Source: Minwuia thermotolerans
GTDB taxonomy: Bacteria; Pseudomonadota; Alphaproteobacteria; Minwuiales; Minwuiaceae
DNA length: 64,000 nt
Reading direction: 5' to 3'
NCBI RefSeq assembly: GCF_002924445.1
Contig: NZ_PIGG01000045.1
Location: 62,001-126,000 of the forward strand
Position 1 is the first letter of the stretch; each line of letters opens with the position of its first letter. Under the pieces are notes generated by a model. The model saw only the letters and a list, made by a program, of their open reading frames with translations. It searched no databases and was not told the DNA's origin. Made by a program: the position numbers and the translations under genes. Below, piece by piece: positions 42,711 to 50,871 of the stretch.

Positions 42711-43496
42711 ATGCGCAGCCTTTCCATCGCCGCCACGGGCATGCTGGCCCAGCAGCTCAACGTCGAGGTCATCTCGAACAACATCGCCAACCTGAACACC
42801 ACCGGCTTCAAGCGTCAGCGCGCCGCGTTCCAGGATCTGCTCTACCAGAACGTCCGCCGCGTCGGCTCCAACTCCTCCGACGCCGGCACCATCGTGCCCT
42901 CGGGCGTGCAGATCGGCGTCGGCGTGAAGGCCGGATCGGTCTACCGCATCTCCGAACAGGGCGATCTGGCGATCACGGACAACCCGCTGGACATGGCCAT
43001 CAACGGACGCGGCTTCTTTCGTGTGACCCTGCCCACCGGCGAGGACGCCTTCACCCGGGCCGGCACCTTCTCGGTGTCGCCGGACGGCCAGATCGTCACC
43101 CAGGAGGGATTCGTTGTCGCTCCGGGCATTGTCGTGCCCAACAACGTTCAGGACCTCTCGATCAACGCCAATGGCGAGGTTCTGGCCAAGATCGCCGGCC
43201 AGACCGACTTCCAGAACCTGGGTCAGTTCGAACTGGCCAACTTCTTCAACGACGCGGGCCTGGAAGCCATCGGCGACAATCTGTTCCTGGAAACCCCGGC
43301 CTCCGGCGCGGCCACGATCGGCATTCCCGGCCAGGCCGGCTTCGGCGTGATCCAGCAGGGCTTCCTGGAAACCTCCAACGTGAACCCGGTGCAGGAGATC
43401 ACACACCTGATCACCGCCCAGCGCGCCTACGAGATGAATTCCAAGGTCATCACCGCATCCGACGAGATGATGTCCGCCATCAACACCCTGAGGTGA
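42711..43496 (+). CDS. flgG: Flagellar basal-body rod protein FlgG (distal rod)
   Basis: 261 residues. It opens RSLSIAATGMLAQQLNVEVI and ISNNIANLNTTGFKRQRAAF, with the middle LDMAINGRGFFRVTLPTGE and the C-terminal GFLETSNVNPVQEITHLI. All are standard FlgG blocks, and the length matches the usual 260-262. It builds the distal rod that passes through the P and L rings. Preceded by GAGGAG about 9 nt before the ATG. flgA follows, its start 8 bp from the flgG stop. Confidence 0.98.
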   Translation: MRSLSIAATGMLAQQLNVEVISNNIANLNTTGFKRQRAAFQDLLYQNVRRVGSNSSDAGTIVPSGVQIGVGVKAGSVYRISEQGDLAITDNPLDMAINGRGFFRVTLPTGEDAFTRAGTFSVSPDGQIVTQEGFVVAPGIVVPNNVQDLSINANGEVLAKIAGQTDFQNLGQFELANFFNDAGLEAIGDNLFLETPASGAATIGIPGQAGFGVIQQGFLETSNVNPVQEITHLITAQRAYEMNSKVITASDEMMSAINTLR

Positions 43497-43501
43497 TCGC
43501 C

Positions 43502-44473
43502 ATGAGCCGCACCATCGCCGCCCTGATCGCCGCCGTCCTGATGACCGTCGCCGCCGCGGCCGCCGCCGCGACCGACATCATCGACGCGACCATGAAACAC
43601 GGCATCGTCGTCGATCGGCCCACCATCCTGCTTTCCGATGTGCTGGAAGGCGCCGACGCCCGCGAGGACGTCGTCATCGCCCGCGCGCCGATGCCCGGCG
43701 ACAAGGTGGCGCTCAACCCGCTCGCCGTCGCCCGCATCGCCGGCCGCCATCGCATCCGCTGGATGCCGCCGGCGAACCTGCACCGCATCATGGTCCGCCG
43801 GGCCAGCCAGATCGTCGACGCCGGCCAGGTGCTGACAGAAATCGAGCTGGCGCTGATGGACGCCGCGCCCCAGGCCGATCTCGAGATCGAACTGGCCGGC
43901 CGCCGCCCCACTCTGCACGTCGCCACCGACGCCGACCCCAGCGTTCAGGTGGAAAGCATGGACTATGACCGCCGCACGGGCCGCTTCACCGCCATCGTCG
44001 CCGCCCCGGCCGACGACCCGTCCGCCCAGCGCCACAAGATCCACGGCCGCGCCTGGCCGATGACGGAGGTGCCGGTCCTGTCCCGCGCGATCCGGCCGGG
44101 CGACGAGATCATGCCCCAGGACGTCGGCTGGCAGCGGGTCCGCGAGGACCGCGTGCGCCGCCAGAACGTGGTCGACATCGCCGAGCTCGTCGGCATGAGC
44201 CCGAAGCGTTCGATCCCTGCGAACCGCATGGTCCGCGTCAGCGACCTGCGCCGCCCGGTGATGGTCGCCAAGGGCGATATCGTCACCATGGTCTTCCTGA
44301 CCAACGGTCTGACGCTGACCGCCTCGGGCCGCGCCATCGAGGATGGCGGCCGCAATGCGGTGGTCCGTGTGATGAACGAACGCAGCCGCATGATCGTCGA
44401 AGGCCGCGTCACGGCGCCCGGAAGGGTGTCCGTCGGCGAGGCCGCCCACCGCCTGTCGCAGTTGCAGGACTGA
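43502..44473 (+). CDS. flgA: P-ring assembly chaperone FlgA
   Basis: 323 residues with an Ala-rich Sec signal (RTIAALIAAVLMTVAAAAAA). The C-terminal SAF domain (about 185-315) has VPVLSRAIRPGDEIMPQDVG and NGLTLTASGRAIEDG. FlgA is the periplasmic chaperone that helps FlgI form the P ring. The ATG at 43502 is favoured because AGGTG (overlapping the flgG stop) lies at the right distance; a GTG at 43493 would add three residues. Confidence 0.93.
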   Translation: MSRTIAALIAAVLMTVAAAAAAATDIIDATMKHGIVVDRPTILLSDVLEGADAREDVVIARAPMPGDKVALNPLAVARIAGRHRIRWMPPANLHRIMVRRASQIVDAGQVLTEIELALMDAAPQADLEIELAGRRPTLHVATDADPSVQVESMDYDRRTGRFTAIVAAPADDPSAQRHKIHGRAWPMTEVPVLSRAIRPGDEIMPQDVGWQRVREDRVRRQNVVDIAELVGMSPKRSIPANRMVRVSDLRRPVMVAKGDIVTMVFLTNGLTLTASGRAIEDGGRNAVVRVMNERSRMIVEGRVTAPGRVSVGEAAHRLSQLQD

Positions 44474-44517
44474 CCATGTCCGCGCCCCACAGCCATCCCC
44501 AGCAAGGTAGCACGCAG

Positions 44518-45267
44518 ATGACCCGAATGATCACCCGCCTCGGCGTTCTCGCCATCGCCGCCGCCGCCCTCGCCGCCTGCGGCACCGTCGACCGCGTCGC
44601 CAATATCGGCAAGGCGCCGGACCTGGCCGCGATCGAGGATCCGCGGAAGGACGAAAACTATCGTCAGGTCAGCCTGCCGATGCCGCGGCCGGAACCCGTC
44701 ATCCACCAGGCCAACTCGCTCTGGCGTCCCGGCGCGCGCGCCTTCTTCAAGGACCAGCGGGCCGCCCAGATCGGCGACATCCTGACCATCGTCGTCGCGA
44801 TCCAGGACGAGGCCCAGCTCAACAACTCGACCACGCGCAACCGCACCGCCTCCGAGGACGCGGACCTGACACAGTTCTTCGGCCTGCAGGGGAACCTGCC
44901 CAACTTCCTGCCCGACGCCGTCGACCCGACCAGCCTTGTCAGCCTGGGCAACACCAGCGCCCACAACGGCACCGGCACGGTGGACCGCGAGGAGACGATC
45001 AACCTGCAGGTCGCAGCCCTGGTGGTCGATGTCCTGCCGAACGGCAATCTGGTCATCGCCGGCCGCCAGGAGGTGCGGGTCAACTACGAGGTCCGCGACC
45101 TGCGCGTCTCCGGCGTGGTCCGCCCGCAGGACATCACCGCCACGAACACCATCCAGCACAGCCAGATCGCCGAGGCGCGCATTTCCTACGGCGGCCGCGG
45201 CCAGCTCACCGACGTGCAGCAGCCGCGCTACGGCCAGCAGCTCTTCGACGTGCTGATGCCGTTCTGA
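44518..45267 (+). CDS. flgH: Flagellar L-ring lipoprotein FlgH
   Basis: 249 residues from the ATG at 44518, which places a proper lipoprotein signal (MITRLGVLAIAAAALAAC) at the N-terminus; an ATG at 44476 would add 14 unlikely residues. Blocks: SLWRPGARAFFKDQRAAQIG, DILTIVVAI and LVIAGRQEVRVNYEVRDLRV, with SQIAEARISYGGRGQLTDVQQPR at the end, all typical of FlgH. It forms the outer-membrane L ring. Last gene of flgFGAH, followed by a strong terminator. Confidence 0.96.
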   Translation: MTRMITRLGVLAIAAAALAACGTVDRVANIGKAPDLAAIEDPRKDENYRQVSLPMPRPEPVIHQANSLWRPGARAFFKDQRAAQIGDILTIVVAIQDEAQLNNSTTRNRTASEDADLTQFFGLQGNLPNFLPDAVDPTSLVSLGNTSAHNGTGTVDREETINLQVAALVVDVLPNGNLVIAGRQEVRVNYEVRDLRVSGVVRPQDITATNTIQHSQIAEARISYGGRGQLTDVQQPRYGQQLFDVLMPF

Positions 45268-45324
45268 GCCAACAGTCTTCCCTCGTCCGAAAGACCATCC
45301 CCCAATAGTCTTGACAGGGAATTG

Positions 45325-45359
45325 GGCCGGCGCCCCGAAAGGCGCCGGCCTCTTTTTTG
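45325..45359 (+). terminator. Rho-independent terminator of flgFGAH
   Basis: GGCCGGCGCC (45325-45334), loop CCGAAA, GGCGCCGGCC (45341-45350), followed by TCTTTTTTG. A 10-bp GC stem plus U-tract, 57 bp after flgH and oriented for the plus strand. Confidence 0.93.
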
Positions 45360-45381
45360 TCTCGATGTCCGGGGCGCGGCG

Positions 45382-45798
45382 TCAGTCGTCGCGGTACGAC
45401 TTCTCCCGCCGCTCATGGCGCTCCTGCGCTTCCACGGAAAGGGTCGCGATCGGACGGGCTTCCAGCCGGTTCAGGCTGATCGGGTCGCCGGTGTCCTCGC
45501 AATAGCCGTAGGTGTCGTCTTCGATGCGCTGCAGCGCGGCGTCGATCTTCGCGATCAGCTTGCGCTGCCGGTCACGGGTCCGCAGTTCCAGTGCGCGGTC
45601 GGTTTCGGTCGATGCGCGGTCGGCGAGGTCTGCGAGACGCTCGGTCTCCGACTGCATGGTCTTGATGGTTTCCTGAGAGTCCCGAAGGATGTCGTCCCGC
45701 CAGCGCAGAAGCTTCTTGCGGAAGTATTCCTTCTGGACGGGGTTCATGAACGGCTCGTCATCGCTGGGCCGATACCCGTCACTCGATTGGATCCCCAT
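45382..45798 (-). CDS. dksA: DksA-family transcription factor, single-Cys type
   Basis: 138 residues. An N-terminal coiled coil (about 25-95) carries the LADLADRASTETDRALELRTRDRQRKL-type region with the acidic tip, followed by DDTYGYCEDTGDPISLNRLEARP and VEAQERHERREK. Of the four zinc-finger Cys in E. coli DksA, only C100 remains, as in other alphaproteobacterial DksA proteins. It binds the RNA polymerase secondary channel and works with ppGpp. GAGGGAGG precedes the ATG. Its location beside flgH and fliX is as in Caulobacter. Confidence 0.92.
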   Translation of the reverse strand: MGIQSSDGYRPSDDEPFMNPVQKEYFRKKLLRWRDDILRDSQETIKTMQSETERLADLADRASTETDRALELRTRDRQRKLIAKIDAALQRIEDDTYGYCEDTGDPISLNRLEARPIATLSVEAQERHERREKSYRDD

Positions 45799-45916
45799 TG
45801 GCCTCCCTCGTCGACTGATGGGATGAAACGGCGCGGAATATATGGGGCGCGGCAGAACGCCACAAGCCTTTTCGATGAAAAAGGGCGATTGCGAACTATC
45901 GGGTTAACAGCCTGAC

Positions 45917-46333
45917 CTAATTGTGATATTTGGCCAGTTCGACCGCGACGCGAAGATCGATCGCGTCAAGGGTTTCCTTGAGTCCCGGATCGTCGCTGTC
46001 GCTCCTGCGGGCCGACAACGCGCTCGCGAGGTTCTCCAGCGTCCGACGCGTCAGGCTTCCCGAGAGCAGGGAGATGCGAATTTCGTCCAGCCGGTCGAGG
46101 AGGTCGTCTGCGCGGCGAATTTCCTGGCGGCGGCGACGCTCTGGCGTATCGTCCTCCTGCGCCAGCAGCACCGCGCCAAGCGCCGACGGGCCGCCCAGTC
46201 CGGTCAACATCGCCGGCGCGCTGGCCTGGGGAGATTCGCCGACCGCGAAGGTCCCGCCGTCGGCCCGCTGTTCGCGCCGCCGGGTCCGGTTCGCCGGCTG
46301 GGCGCTCTTCAGGCTCTGGGTATCGATCTTCAT
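45917..46333 (-). CDS. fliX: Flagellar assembly regulator FliX
   Basis: 138 residues. The C-terminal two-thirds, TPERRRRQEIRRADDLLDRLDEIRISLLSGSL then DPGLKETLDAIDLRVAVELAKY, match Caulobacter FliX closely in pattern. FliX senses early basal-body assembly and controls the sigma-54 activator FlbD. As in Caulobacter, it is divergent from flgI. Its presence explains the sigma-54 promoters upstream of flgF and flgI. FlbD itself is not in the window. Confidence 0.9.
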   Translation of the reverse strand: MKIDTQSLKSAQPANRTRRREQRADGGTFAVGESPQASAPAMLTGLGGPSALGAVLLAQEDDTPERRRRQEIRRADDLLDRLDEIRISLLSGSLTRRTLENLASALSARRSDSDDPGLKETLDAIDLRVAVELAKYHN

Positions 46334-46400
46334 GTGCGTTCGAATCCTGTCCTCATGACAAGCGACTGTCCCCCAACGGCGTAAAGAATTCCTTTAGAAC

Positions 46401-46415
46401 CGGCAGATCTTGCCG
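46401..46415. promoter_or_regulatory. Inverted repeat upstream of flgI, candidate FlbD site
   Basis: CGGCA-GATCT-TGCCG (46401-46415), with another GCGGCAGA at 46421, lies 75 bp upstream of the flgI -24 element. The same CGGCA/TGCCG core occurs at a similar distance in front of flgF, as expected for a shared enhancer-binding protein. Confidence 0.5.
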
Positions 46416-46489
46416 CCCTGGCGGCAGAAACGTCCCGCCCCGAGGTCCGGCCATGGGCGGTATCCCCCGGAAAAGCCGGAACTTTTTCA

Positions 46490-46505
46490 TGGCACGACTT
46501 TCGCT
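46490..46505 (+). promoter_or_regulatory. Sigma-54 promoter of the flgI operon
   Basis: TGGCACG-ACTT-TCGC-T (46490-46505): one mismatch to TGGCACG-N4-TTGC with correct spacing. The predicted start near 46516 is 30 nt before the ATG at 46546, which argues against any earlier start codon. Confidence 0.75.
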
Positions 46506-46545
46506 TGGAGGACGCCGCCAGAACAGCATCTCACAGGGCAGAACC

Positions 46546-47661
46546 ATGTTTCGCACCGTACTCGCCGCGTTCATCGGAACACTCGCCGTCCTCGCGGCCA
46601 CGCCTTCGGAGGCGTCCTCGGTCCGGCTGAAGGACATCGTCGAGTTCGAAGGCATCCGCGACAATCCGCTGGTGGGCTACGGCCTGGTCGTCGGCCTGCA
46701 GGGCACGGGCGACACCCTGAACAACTCCCCCTTCACCCAGCAGAGCCTGGAGGCGATGCTGGAGCGGCTGGGCGTCAATACCCGCGACCAGAACATCAAC
46801 ACCGAGAACGTCGCCGCGGTGATGGTCACTGCCGACCTGCCGGCCTTCGGGCGGCAGGGCTCCCGCATCGACGTGGTGGTCAACTCCATGGGCGACGCCG
46901 AAAGCCTGCTTGGCGGCACGCTGCTGGTCACCCCGCTGATCGGCGCTGACGGCGAGGTCTATGCCGTGGCCCAGGGTCCGATCATCGTCGGCGGCTTCAG
47001 CGCCACCGGCAACGCCCAGACCGTGACCAAGAACATTCCCACCGTCGGGCGCATCTCCAATGGCGGCATCGTCGAGCGCGAGACCGGCTTCGAGCTGGTG
47101 CACATGAATCAGATGCGGCTCAGCCTGCGCAACCCGGACCTGACAACGGCCATGCGGGTCGAGGAGGCGATCAACGGCCAGTTGGGCAAGCGCATCTCCA
47201 AGGCCGTCGACCCGACCACCGTCGTGCTGGCGATTCCGGAGGACCGCCGCCTCGACATGGTCGGCCTGCTGGCCGAGATCGAACAGGTGCGCGTCGAAAC
47301 CGACCAGATCGCCCGCATCGTCATCGACGAAAAGGCCGGCGTCATCGTCATGGGCCGCGACGTGCGGGTGGACGAGATCGCCATCGCCCAGGGCAATCTG
47401 ACGGTCACCGTGACCGAGACGCCGCAGGTCAGCCAGCCCAACGCCTTCGCCGCGCAGGGCAACACGGAGACCGTGGACCGCACAGCCATCCAGATCGACG
47501 AGGGCGAGGACCGCAAGCTGACGGTGCTCGAGCAGGGCGTCAGCCTGCAGCAGCTCGTCGATGGTCTGAACGCCCTCGGCGTCGGACCGCGCGACATGAT
47601 CTCCATCCTTCAGACCATCAAGGCCGCCGGCGCCCTGCAGGCGGAAATCGAGGTGATGTGA
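46546..47661 (+). CDS. flgI: Flagellar P-ring protein FlgI
   Basis: 371 residues from the ATG at 46546; the sigma-54 promoter lies between this and an earlier in-frame ATG at 46453. A Sec signal (FRTVLAAFIGTLAVLAATPS) is followed by VRLKDIVEFEGIRDNPLVGYGLVVGLQGTGD-type sequence (about 27-58), QSLEAMLERLGVN and, near the end, LNALGVGPRDMISILQTIKAAGALQAE. All are conserved FlgI blocks. It forms the periplasmic P ring around the rod. First of a three-gene operon. Confidence 0.97.
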   Translation: MFRTVLAAFIGTLAVLAATPSEASSVRLKDIVEFEGIRDNPLVGYGLVVGLQGTGDTLNNSPFTQQSLEAMLERLGVNTRDQNINTENVAAVMVTADLPAFGRQGSRIDVVVNSMGDAESLLGGTLLVTPLIGADGEVYAVAQGPIIVGGFSATGNAQTVTKNIPTVGRISNGGIVERETGFELVHMNQMRLSLRNPDLTTAMRVEEAINGQLGKRISKAVDPTTVVLAIPEDRRLDMVGLLAEIEQVRVETDQIARIVIDEKAGVIVMGRDVRVDEIAIAQGNLTVTVTETPQVSQPNAFAAQGNTETVDRTAIQIDEGEDRKLTVLEQGVSLQQLVDGLNALGVGPRDMISILQTIKAAGALQAEIEVM

Positions 47662-47972
47662 TGGCCGGTTTCGAACAGCTCAACGCCGCCCGCAACATCG
47701 TCCCGGCCGCACCCGAGGCGCCGCAGAGCGCGGCGCAGAGAAAAGCCAGGGAAACCGCCGAGGACTTCGAGGCGGTGTTCATCTCCCAGATGCTGGCGCA
47801 CATGAAGATGGGCGTCGATCCCGACGGCGCCTTCGCGGGCGGCAAGGGCGAGGAAGCCTTCCAGTCTGTGATGAACGAGAAATATGGCGAGGCCGTCGCC
47901 GAGATGGGCGGAATCGGCATCGCCGACGCCATCTACCGCGAGATCCTGAAACTGCAGGAGAGCACGGAATGA
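47661..47972 (+). CDS. flgJ: Rod-binding protein FlgJ (N-terminal domain only)
   Basis: 103 residues. The core KARETAEDFEAVFISQMLAHM, then KGEEAFQSVMNEKYGEAVAEMGGIGIADAI, is the rod-binding/capping domain of FlgJ. The muramidase half found in enteric FlgJ is absent, as is usual in alphaproteobacteria, where a separate enzyme opens the peptidoglycan. Its ATG overlaps the flgI stop by one base (TGATG) and its stop overlaps the next gene by 4 bp. Confidence 0.9.
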   Translation: MAGFEQLNAARNIVPAAPEAPQSAAQRKARETAEDFEAVFISQMLAHMKMGVDPDGAFAGGKGEEAFQSVMNEKYGEAVAEMGGIGIADAIYREILKLQESTE

Positions 47973-48409
47973 GCACCGAAAGTGGCCCCGCCGCCGTGAC
48001 CGAGAGCGCCCGCCGCCTGATCGAGCTGATCGAAACCGAGAACGCCTGCCTGGAAGCCCGGCAGCCACAGAAGCTCGCCGACACCGAGGCCCGGAAGCGC
48101 GACCTGATCGAACGCTACCGCGCCGAAGTCGACATGATCCGTTCGGGGCGCGTCCGCATCCGTCCCGAAGAACGCCAGATCCTGATCGACACCGGCCGCG
48201 CGCTGGAGACCGCCATGGCGCGGCACGCCCGCATGGTCGTGCGCATGAAGTCGGTCACCGAGGGGCTGGTCCACGCCGTGGCCGAGCGAGCCGCCCGCAA
48301 CAAGGCGCCGGCGGACGGCTACGGCGCCAATGGGCGCGTCCAGGCCGCGACCCTCGCCCGCAACGCCTATCGCGCCCCGACGGCGCTTTCCGTCAACCGG
48401 ATGGTCTGA
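47969..48409 (+). CDS. FlgN-like flagellar protein
   Basis: 146 residues, almost all helical: ARRLIELIETENACLEARQP, DLIERYRAEVDMIRSG and ILIDTGRALETAMARHARMVV, ending in AYRAPTALSVNRMV. The helix pattern and C-terminal Asn-rich end resemble FlgN/FlbY-type proteins that follow flgJ in alphaproteobacteria (export chaperones for hook-associated proteins). The naming is tentative because sequence conservation in this group is low. Overlaps flgJ by 4 bp; last gene of the flgI operon. Confidence 0.65.
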   Translation: MSTESGPAAVTESARRLIELIETENACLEARQPQKLADTEARKRDLIERYRAEVDMIRSGRVRIRPEERQILIDTGRALETAMARHARMVVRMKSVTEGLVHAVAERAARNKAPADGYGANGRVQAATLARNAYRAPTALSVNRMV

Positions 48410-48464
48410 TCGCGCCAACCTCCGCAGGGTCCGCATCCCTCTTCGTTCAAGGCCATGCAAACGC

Positions 48465-48492
48465 TTGATCGCGTGCTCGACCGAGCTAGAAT
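48465..48492 (+). promoter_or_regulatory. Sigma-70 promoter of the crotonase-tetR operon
   Basis: TTGATC (48465-48470), a 16-bp spacer and TAGAAT (48487-48492). The -10 element lies within the left arm of the palindromic operator, so a bound repressor would block polymerase. Confidence 0.7.
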
Positions 48493-48509
48493 GAACATTG
48501 TTCATTCTA
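48487..48509. promoter_or_regulatory. TetR-type operator
   Basis: TAGAATGAAC (48487-48496), centre ATT, GTTCATTCTA (48500-48509): a perfect 10-bp inverted repeat covering the -10 and start region. The GAATGAAC/GTTCATTC core is typical of TetR-family operators for fatty-acid and solvent-type repressors. A further half site, TTCATTC, occurs at 48520. The likely ligand is the TetR encoded second in the same operon. Confidence 0.85.
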
Positions 48510-48529
48510 CTGATCGGAGTTCATTCACA

Positions 48530-49399
48530 ATGGCTGAAGACACTTTCGAGACGGTCCGCTACGACAGGGAAGGCCGCATCGCGCGGATCACGCTCGACCG
48601 GCCGGACCGGCTGAACGCCATCGGCAGCGGCATGCCGGGCGAGATCGCCGCCGCGGTGGCGCGCGCGAATGCCGACGACGAGATCCACGCGATTGTCGTT
48701 CAGGGCGCCGGCCGGGCCTTCTGCGCGGGCTACGACCTCAAGGAATACGCAGAAGCCGAGGGCGAGAACCCCGGCGTCCAGTCCATGCCGTGGGATCCGA
48801 TGATCGACTACAAGTGGATGCGGGATTGCACGGAGAAGTTCATGACGCTCTGGCGCAGCGACAAGCCGACCATCGCCAAGGTGCACGGCTACGCCGTCGC
48901 CGGCGGCAGCGACATCGCTCTCTCCTGCGATTTCGTCGTCATGGCCGAGAATGCGCAGATCGGCTATCCGCCCGCCCGGGTCTGGGGCTGCCCCACGACG
49001 GCGATGTGGGTCTACCGCCTCGGCCCGGAGATGGCGAAGCGCATGCTGCTCACCGGCGACCTGATCGACGGCGCCGAGGCGAAACGGATCGGCCTGGTGC
49101 TCGACGCCGTGCCGGAAGCGGGGCTGGAGGACCGGGTCCAGACGCTGGCGCAACGCATGGCCGGCGTGCCGAAGAACCAGCTCATGATGCAGAAGATGAT
49201 GATCAACCAGGCCATCGACATCATGGGCCTGCGCCATACCCAGATGTTCGCCACGCTGTTCGACGGCATCACACGCCATTCGCCCGAGGGCATGTGGTTC
49301 AAGGACCTCGCCGAGCGCGAGGGTTTCCACACCGCGGTCGCCCATCGTGACAGCGGTCAGGCCATTCCGGAAGGCCGCGAACTGAAAGCCGGACGATGA
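48530..49399 (+). CDS. Crotonase-family protein under TetR control
   Basis: 289 residues from the ATG at 48530 (MAEDTFETVRYD), with CGGAG upstream. The oxyanion-hole segments are GAGRAFCAGYDLKEYAE and HGYAVAGGSDIALSCDFV. The two hydratase glutamates are not kept: the PEI-type region reads IGYPPARVWG and the helix reads MAKRMLLTGD. It is thus unlikely to be a classical enoyl-CoA hydratase; other crotonases (isomerase, hydrolase, lyase) remain possible. It overlaps tetR by 4 bp (ATGA), so repressor and enzyme share one transcript and one operator. Confidence 0.87.
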   Translation: MAEDTFETVRYDREGRIARITLDRPDRLNAIGSGMPGEIAAAVARANADDEIHAIVVQGAGRAFCAGYDLKEYAEAEGENPGVQSMPWDPMIDYKWMRDCTEKFMTLWRSDKPTIAKVHGYAVAGGSDIALSCDFVVMAENAQIGYPPARVWGCPTTAMWVYRLGPEMAKRMLLTGDLIDGAEAKRIGLVLDAVPEAGLEDRVQTLAQRMAGVPKNQLMMQKMMINQAIDIMGLRHTQMFATLFDGITRHSPEGMWFKDLAEREGFHTAVAHRDSGQAIPEGRELKAGR

Positions 49400-50022
49400 G
49401 CGCGATGCGCCGGGCCGAACGGCGCGCCGCCATCCGCGGCTTCCGGCGCGCGCAGCTTCTCGAAGCGGCGCAAGGCGTCTTCATGGAACGCGGTCTCGAT
49501 GGCGCGACCATGCGGGCCATCGCCGAGACAGCGGGTTGCGCCGTCGGCACACTCTATCTGCACTTCGCCGACAAGGAGGCCATGTACGCCGCCCTGCTGG
49601 AGGACAGCCTGGACGAGCTCGCCGCGCATGTGCGGGCGGCCGGCGAAACCGCCACGGATCCGGAACAGCGGGCCCGGACGGTGCTGGGCGGCATGTACAG
49701 TTACTACGCGGCGCGGCCGGACGAACTGGAACTCGGGCTCTACCTGTTCGGCGGCGCCCGGCGGCGCGGTCTCGGGCCGGAAGCCGACCGGCGGCTCAAC
49801 GCCGGACTGGGAAAGACCATCGACCTGAAAATCGGCGCGCTGCGCGCCATCGCGCCCGGACTCGACGACGGTCACGTGCGCGCGATCGTCGCGGGCTTGC
49901 TCTCGGAAACAGTCGGCGCGCTGATCCTGCAGGCCACGGGCCGTCTCCGGCTGCTCGGAGCCGATGCCGGGACCATCGTCGCCCGAAGTGTCGATCAGGC
50001 CATCGCCGAAACCGGGGCCTGA
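49396..50022 (+). CDS. TetR-family transcriptional repressor
   Basis: 208 residues. The N-terminal helix-turn-helix is RRAQLLEAAQGVFMERG, DGATMRAIAETAG and CAVGTLYLHFADKEAMYAALL (about 17-65), a textbook TetR DNA-binding domain. The C-terminal ligand-binding part has no recognisable specificity. By position it should repress its own operon at the 23-bp palindrome 48487-48509, probably released by an acyl-CoA or related effector. Its 3' end overlaps the convergent hydrolase gene by 28 bp. Confidence 0.92.
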   Translation: MSAMRRAERRAAIRGFRRAQLLEAAQGVFMERGLDGATMRAIAETAGCAVGTLYLHFADKEAMYAALLEDSLDELAAHVRAAGETATDPEQRARTVLGGMYSYYAARPDELELGLYLFGGARRRGLGPEADRRLNAGLGKTIDLKIGALRAIAPGLDDGHVRAIVAGLLSETVGALILQATGRLRLLGADAGTIVARSVDQAIAETGA

Positions 50023-50843
50023 CCCGACGCTCTGGCGATCAGGTCGGCCACCTCGACGGGATGGCTGTCCAACATGGCGTGGGTCGCACCTGCGATCGTT
50101 TCCCGGCATGCATCGGGCAGCAATTGCTCGAGCGCATCCAGAATTCGGCCTGCGACCGGCGGGCTGGCGGCACCCGCCACCAACCGGACGGGACAGGCGA
50201 TGCGCCGCAAGGCCTCGGCTTCGATGCGGTCGGCAAAACTGGCGGCGACGTCGCGCGCATTGGCCGCCGCCGCTCTATTGAGATGCTGACGCGCTGGCGG
50301 TGGCATGGCGTCGAAGACACCTTTTCCGAACCAGTAGTCCACCATGGCGGCGATTGCGTCTGGCGCGCCGGACTCCACGACGGAGACATAGGCTGCGAAG
50401 AACCGCTCAGCCGCCTGGAATTCCGCGCTGGCGCCGGCCAGCGTGAGCGCCCTGAAACACACCGGTTCCAGCAGCACAAGCCCCGCCAGACGTTCCGGCG
50501 CCAGCGCGGCAAGATGCAGCGCGACATTGCCGCCATAGGAATGGCCAACGAGGGTGAGCGGCGGAGTCATGGCCTCCAGGTGTGAGAGCATCGCGACGGC
50601 TGCCACGCGTGTGCGTTCGGACGCCGGTGCCTCCAGCGGAATGCTGCTGCCGTGGCCGGGCAGGTCCGGCGCCGCGACCGGCGCCACCCCTTCCAGGCGT
50701 TCAACAACCCGCTTCCAGGAACGGCCGGCGCCCGACGAGCCGTGAAGTAGCAGCACTGGTGTCCGCTGTGTCGTCCTCATTGTCCAATGCCTTTCGATCT
50801 CACCGAGATCCATCTCCACCATCTGGCGGAACGGATTATCCAT
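49995..50843 (-). CDS. Alpha/beta hydrolase
   Basis: 282 residues from the ATG at 50843 (MDNPFRQMVEMDLG). The fold begins VLLLHGSSGAGRSWKRVVERL; the nucleophile motif is VGHSYGGN and the His lies in GATHAMLDSHP. The acid is probably in the LVAGAASPPVAG region, although no clear Asp is seen there. Substrate unknown. The start is only 28 bp from that of the divergent MarR gene, so MarR most likely controls it. Confidence 0.87.
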   Translation of the reverse strand: MDNPFRQMVEMDLGEIERHWTMRTTQRTPVLLLHGSSGAGRSWKRVVERLEGVAPVAAPDLPGHGSSIPLEAPASERTRVAAVAMLSHLEAMTPPLTLVGHSYGGNVALHLAALAPERLAGLVLLEPVCFRALTLAGASAEFQAAERFFAAYVSVVESGAPDAIAAMVDYWFGKGVFDAMPPPARQHLNRAAAANARDVAASFADRIEAEALRRIACPVRLVAGAASPPVAGRILDALEQLLPDACRETIAGATHAMLDSHPVEVADLIARASGQAPVSAMA

Positions 50844-50867
50844 GTATACACATTTGTTGTATATACA
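50843..50867. promoter_or_regulatory. Candidate MarR operator between divergent genes
   Basis: Two self-complementary AT-rich blocks, TGTATACA (50843-50850) and TGTATATACA (50858-50867), lie in the 28-bp space between the hydrolase and marR starts (the first touches the hydrolase ATG). Such paired palindromes suit a dimeric MarR repressor controlling both directions. Confidence 0.6.
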
Positions 50868-50871
50868 TGAA

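Noticed and set aside
50842-50871. Upstream ATG for marR
   Set aside because: It would translate the operator region, overlap the divergent start codon and lacks a ribosome site.
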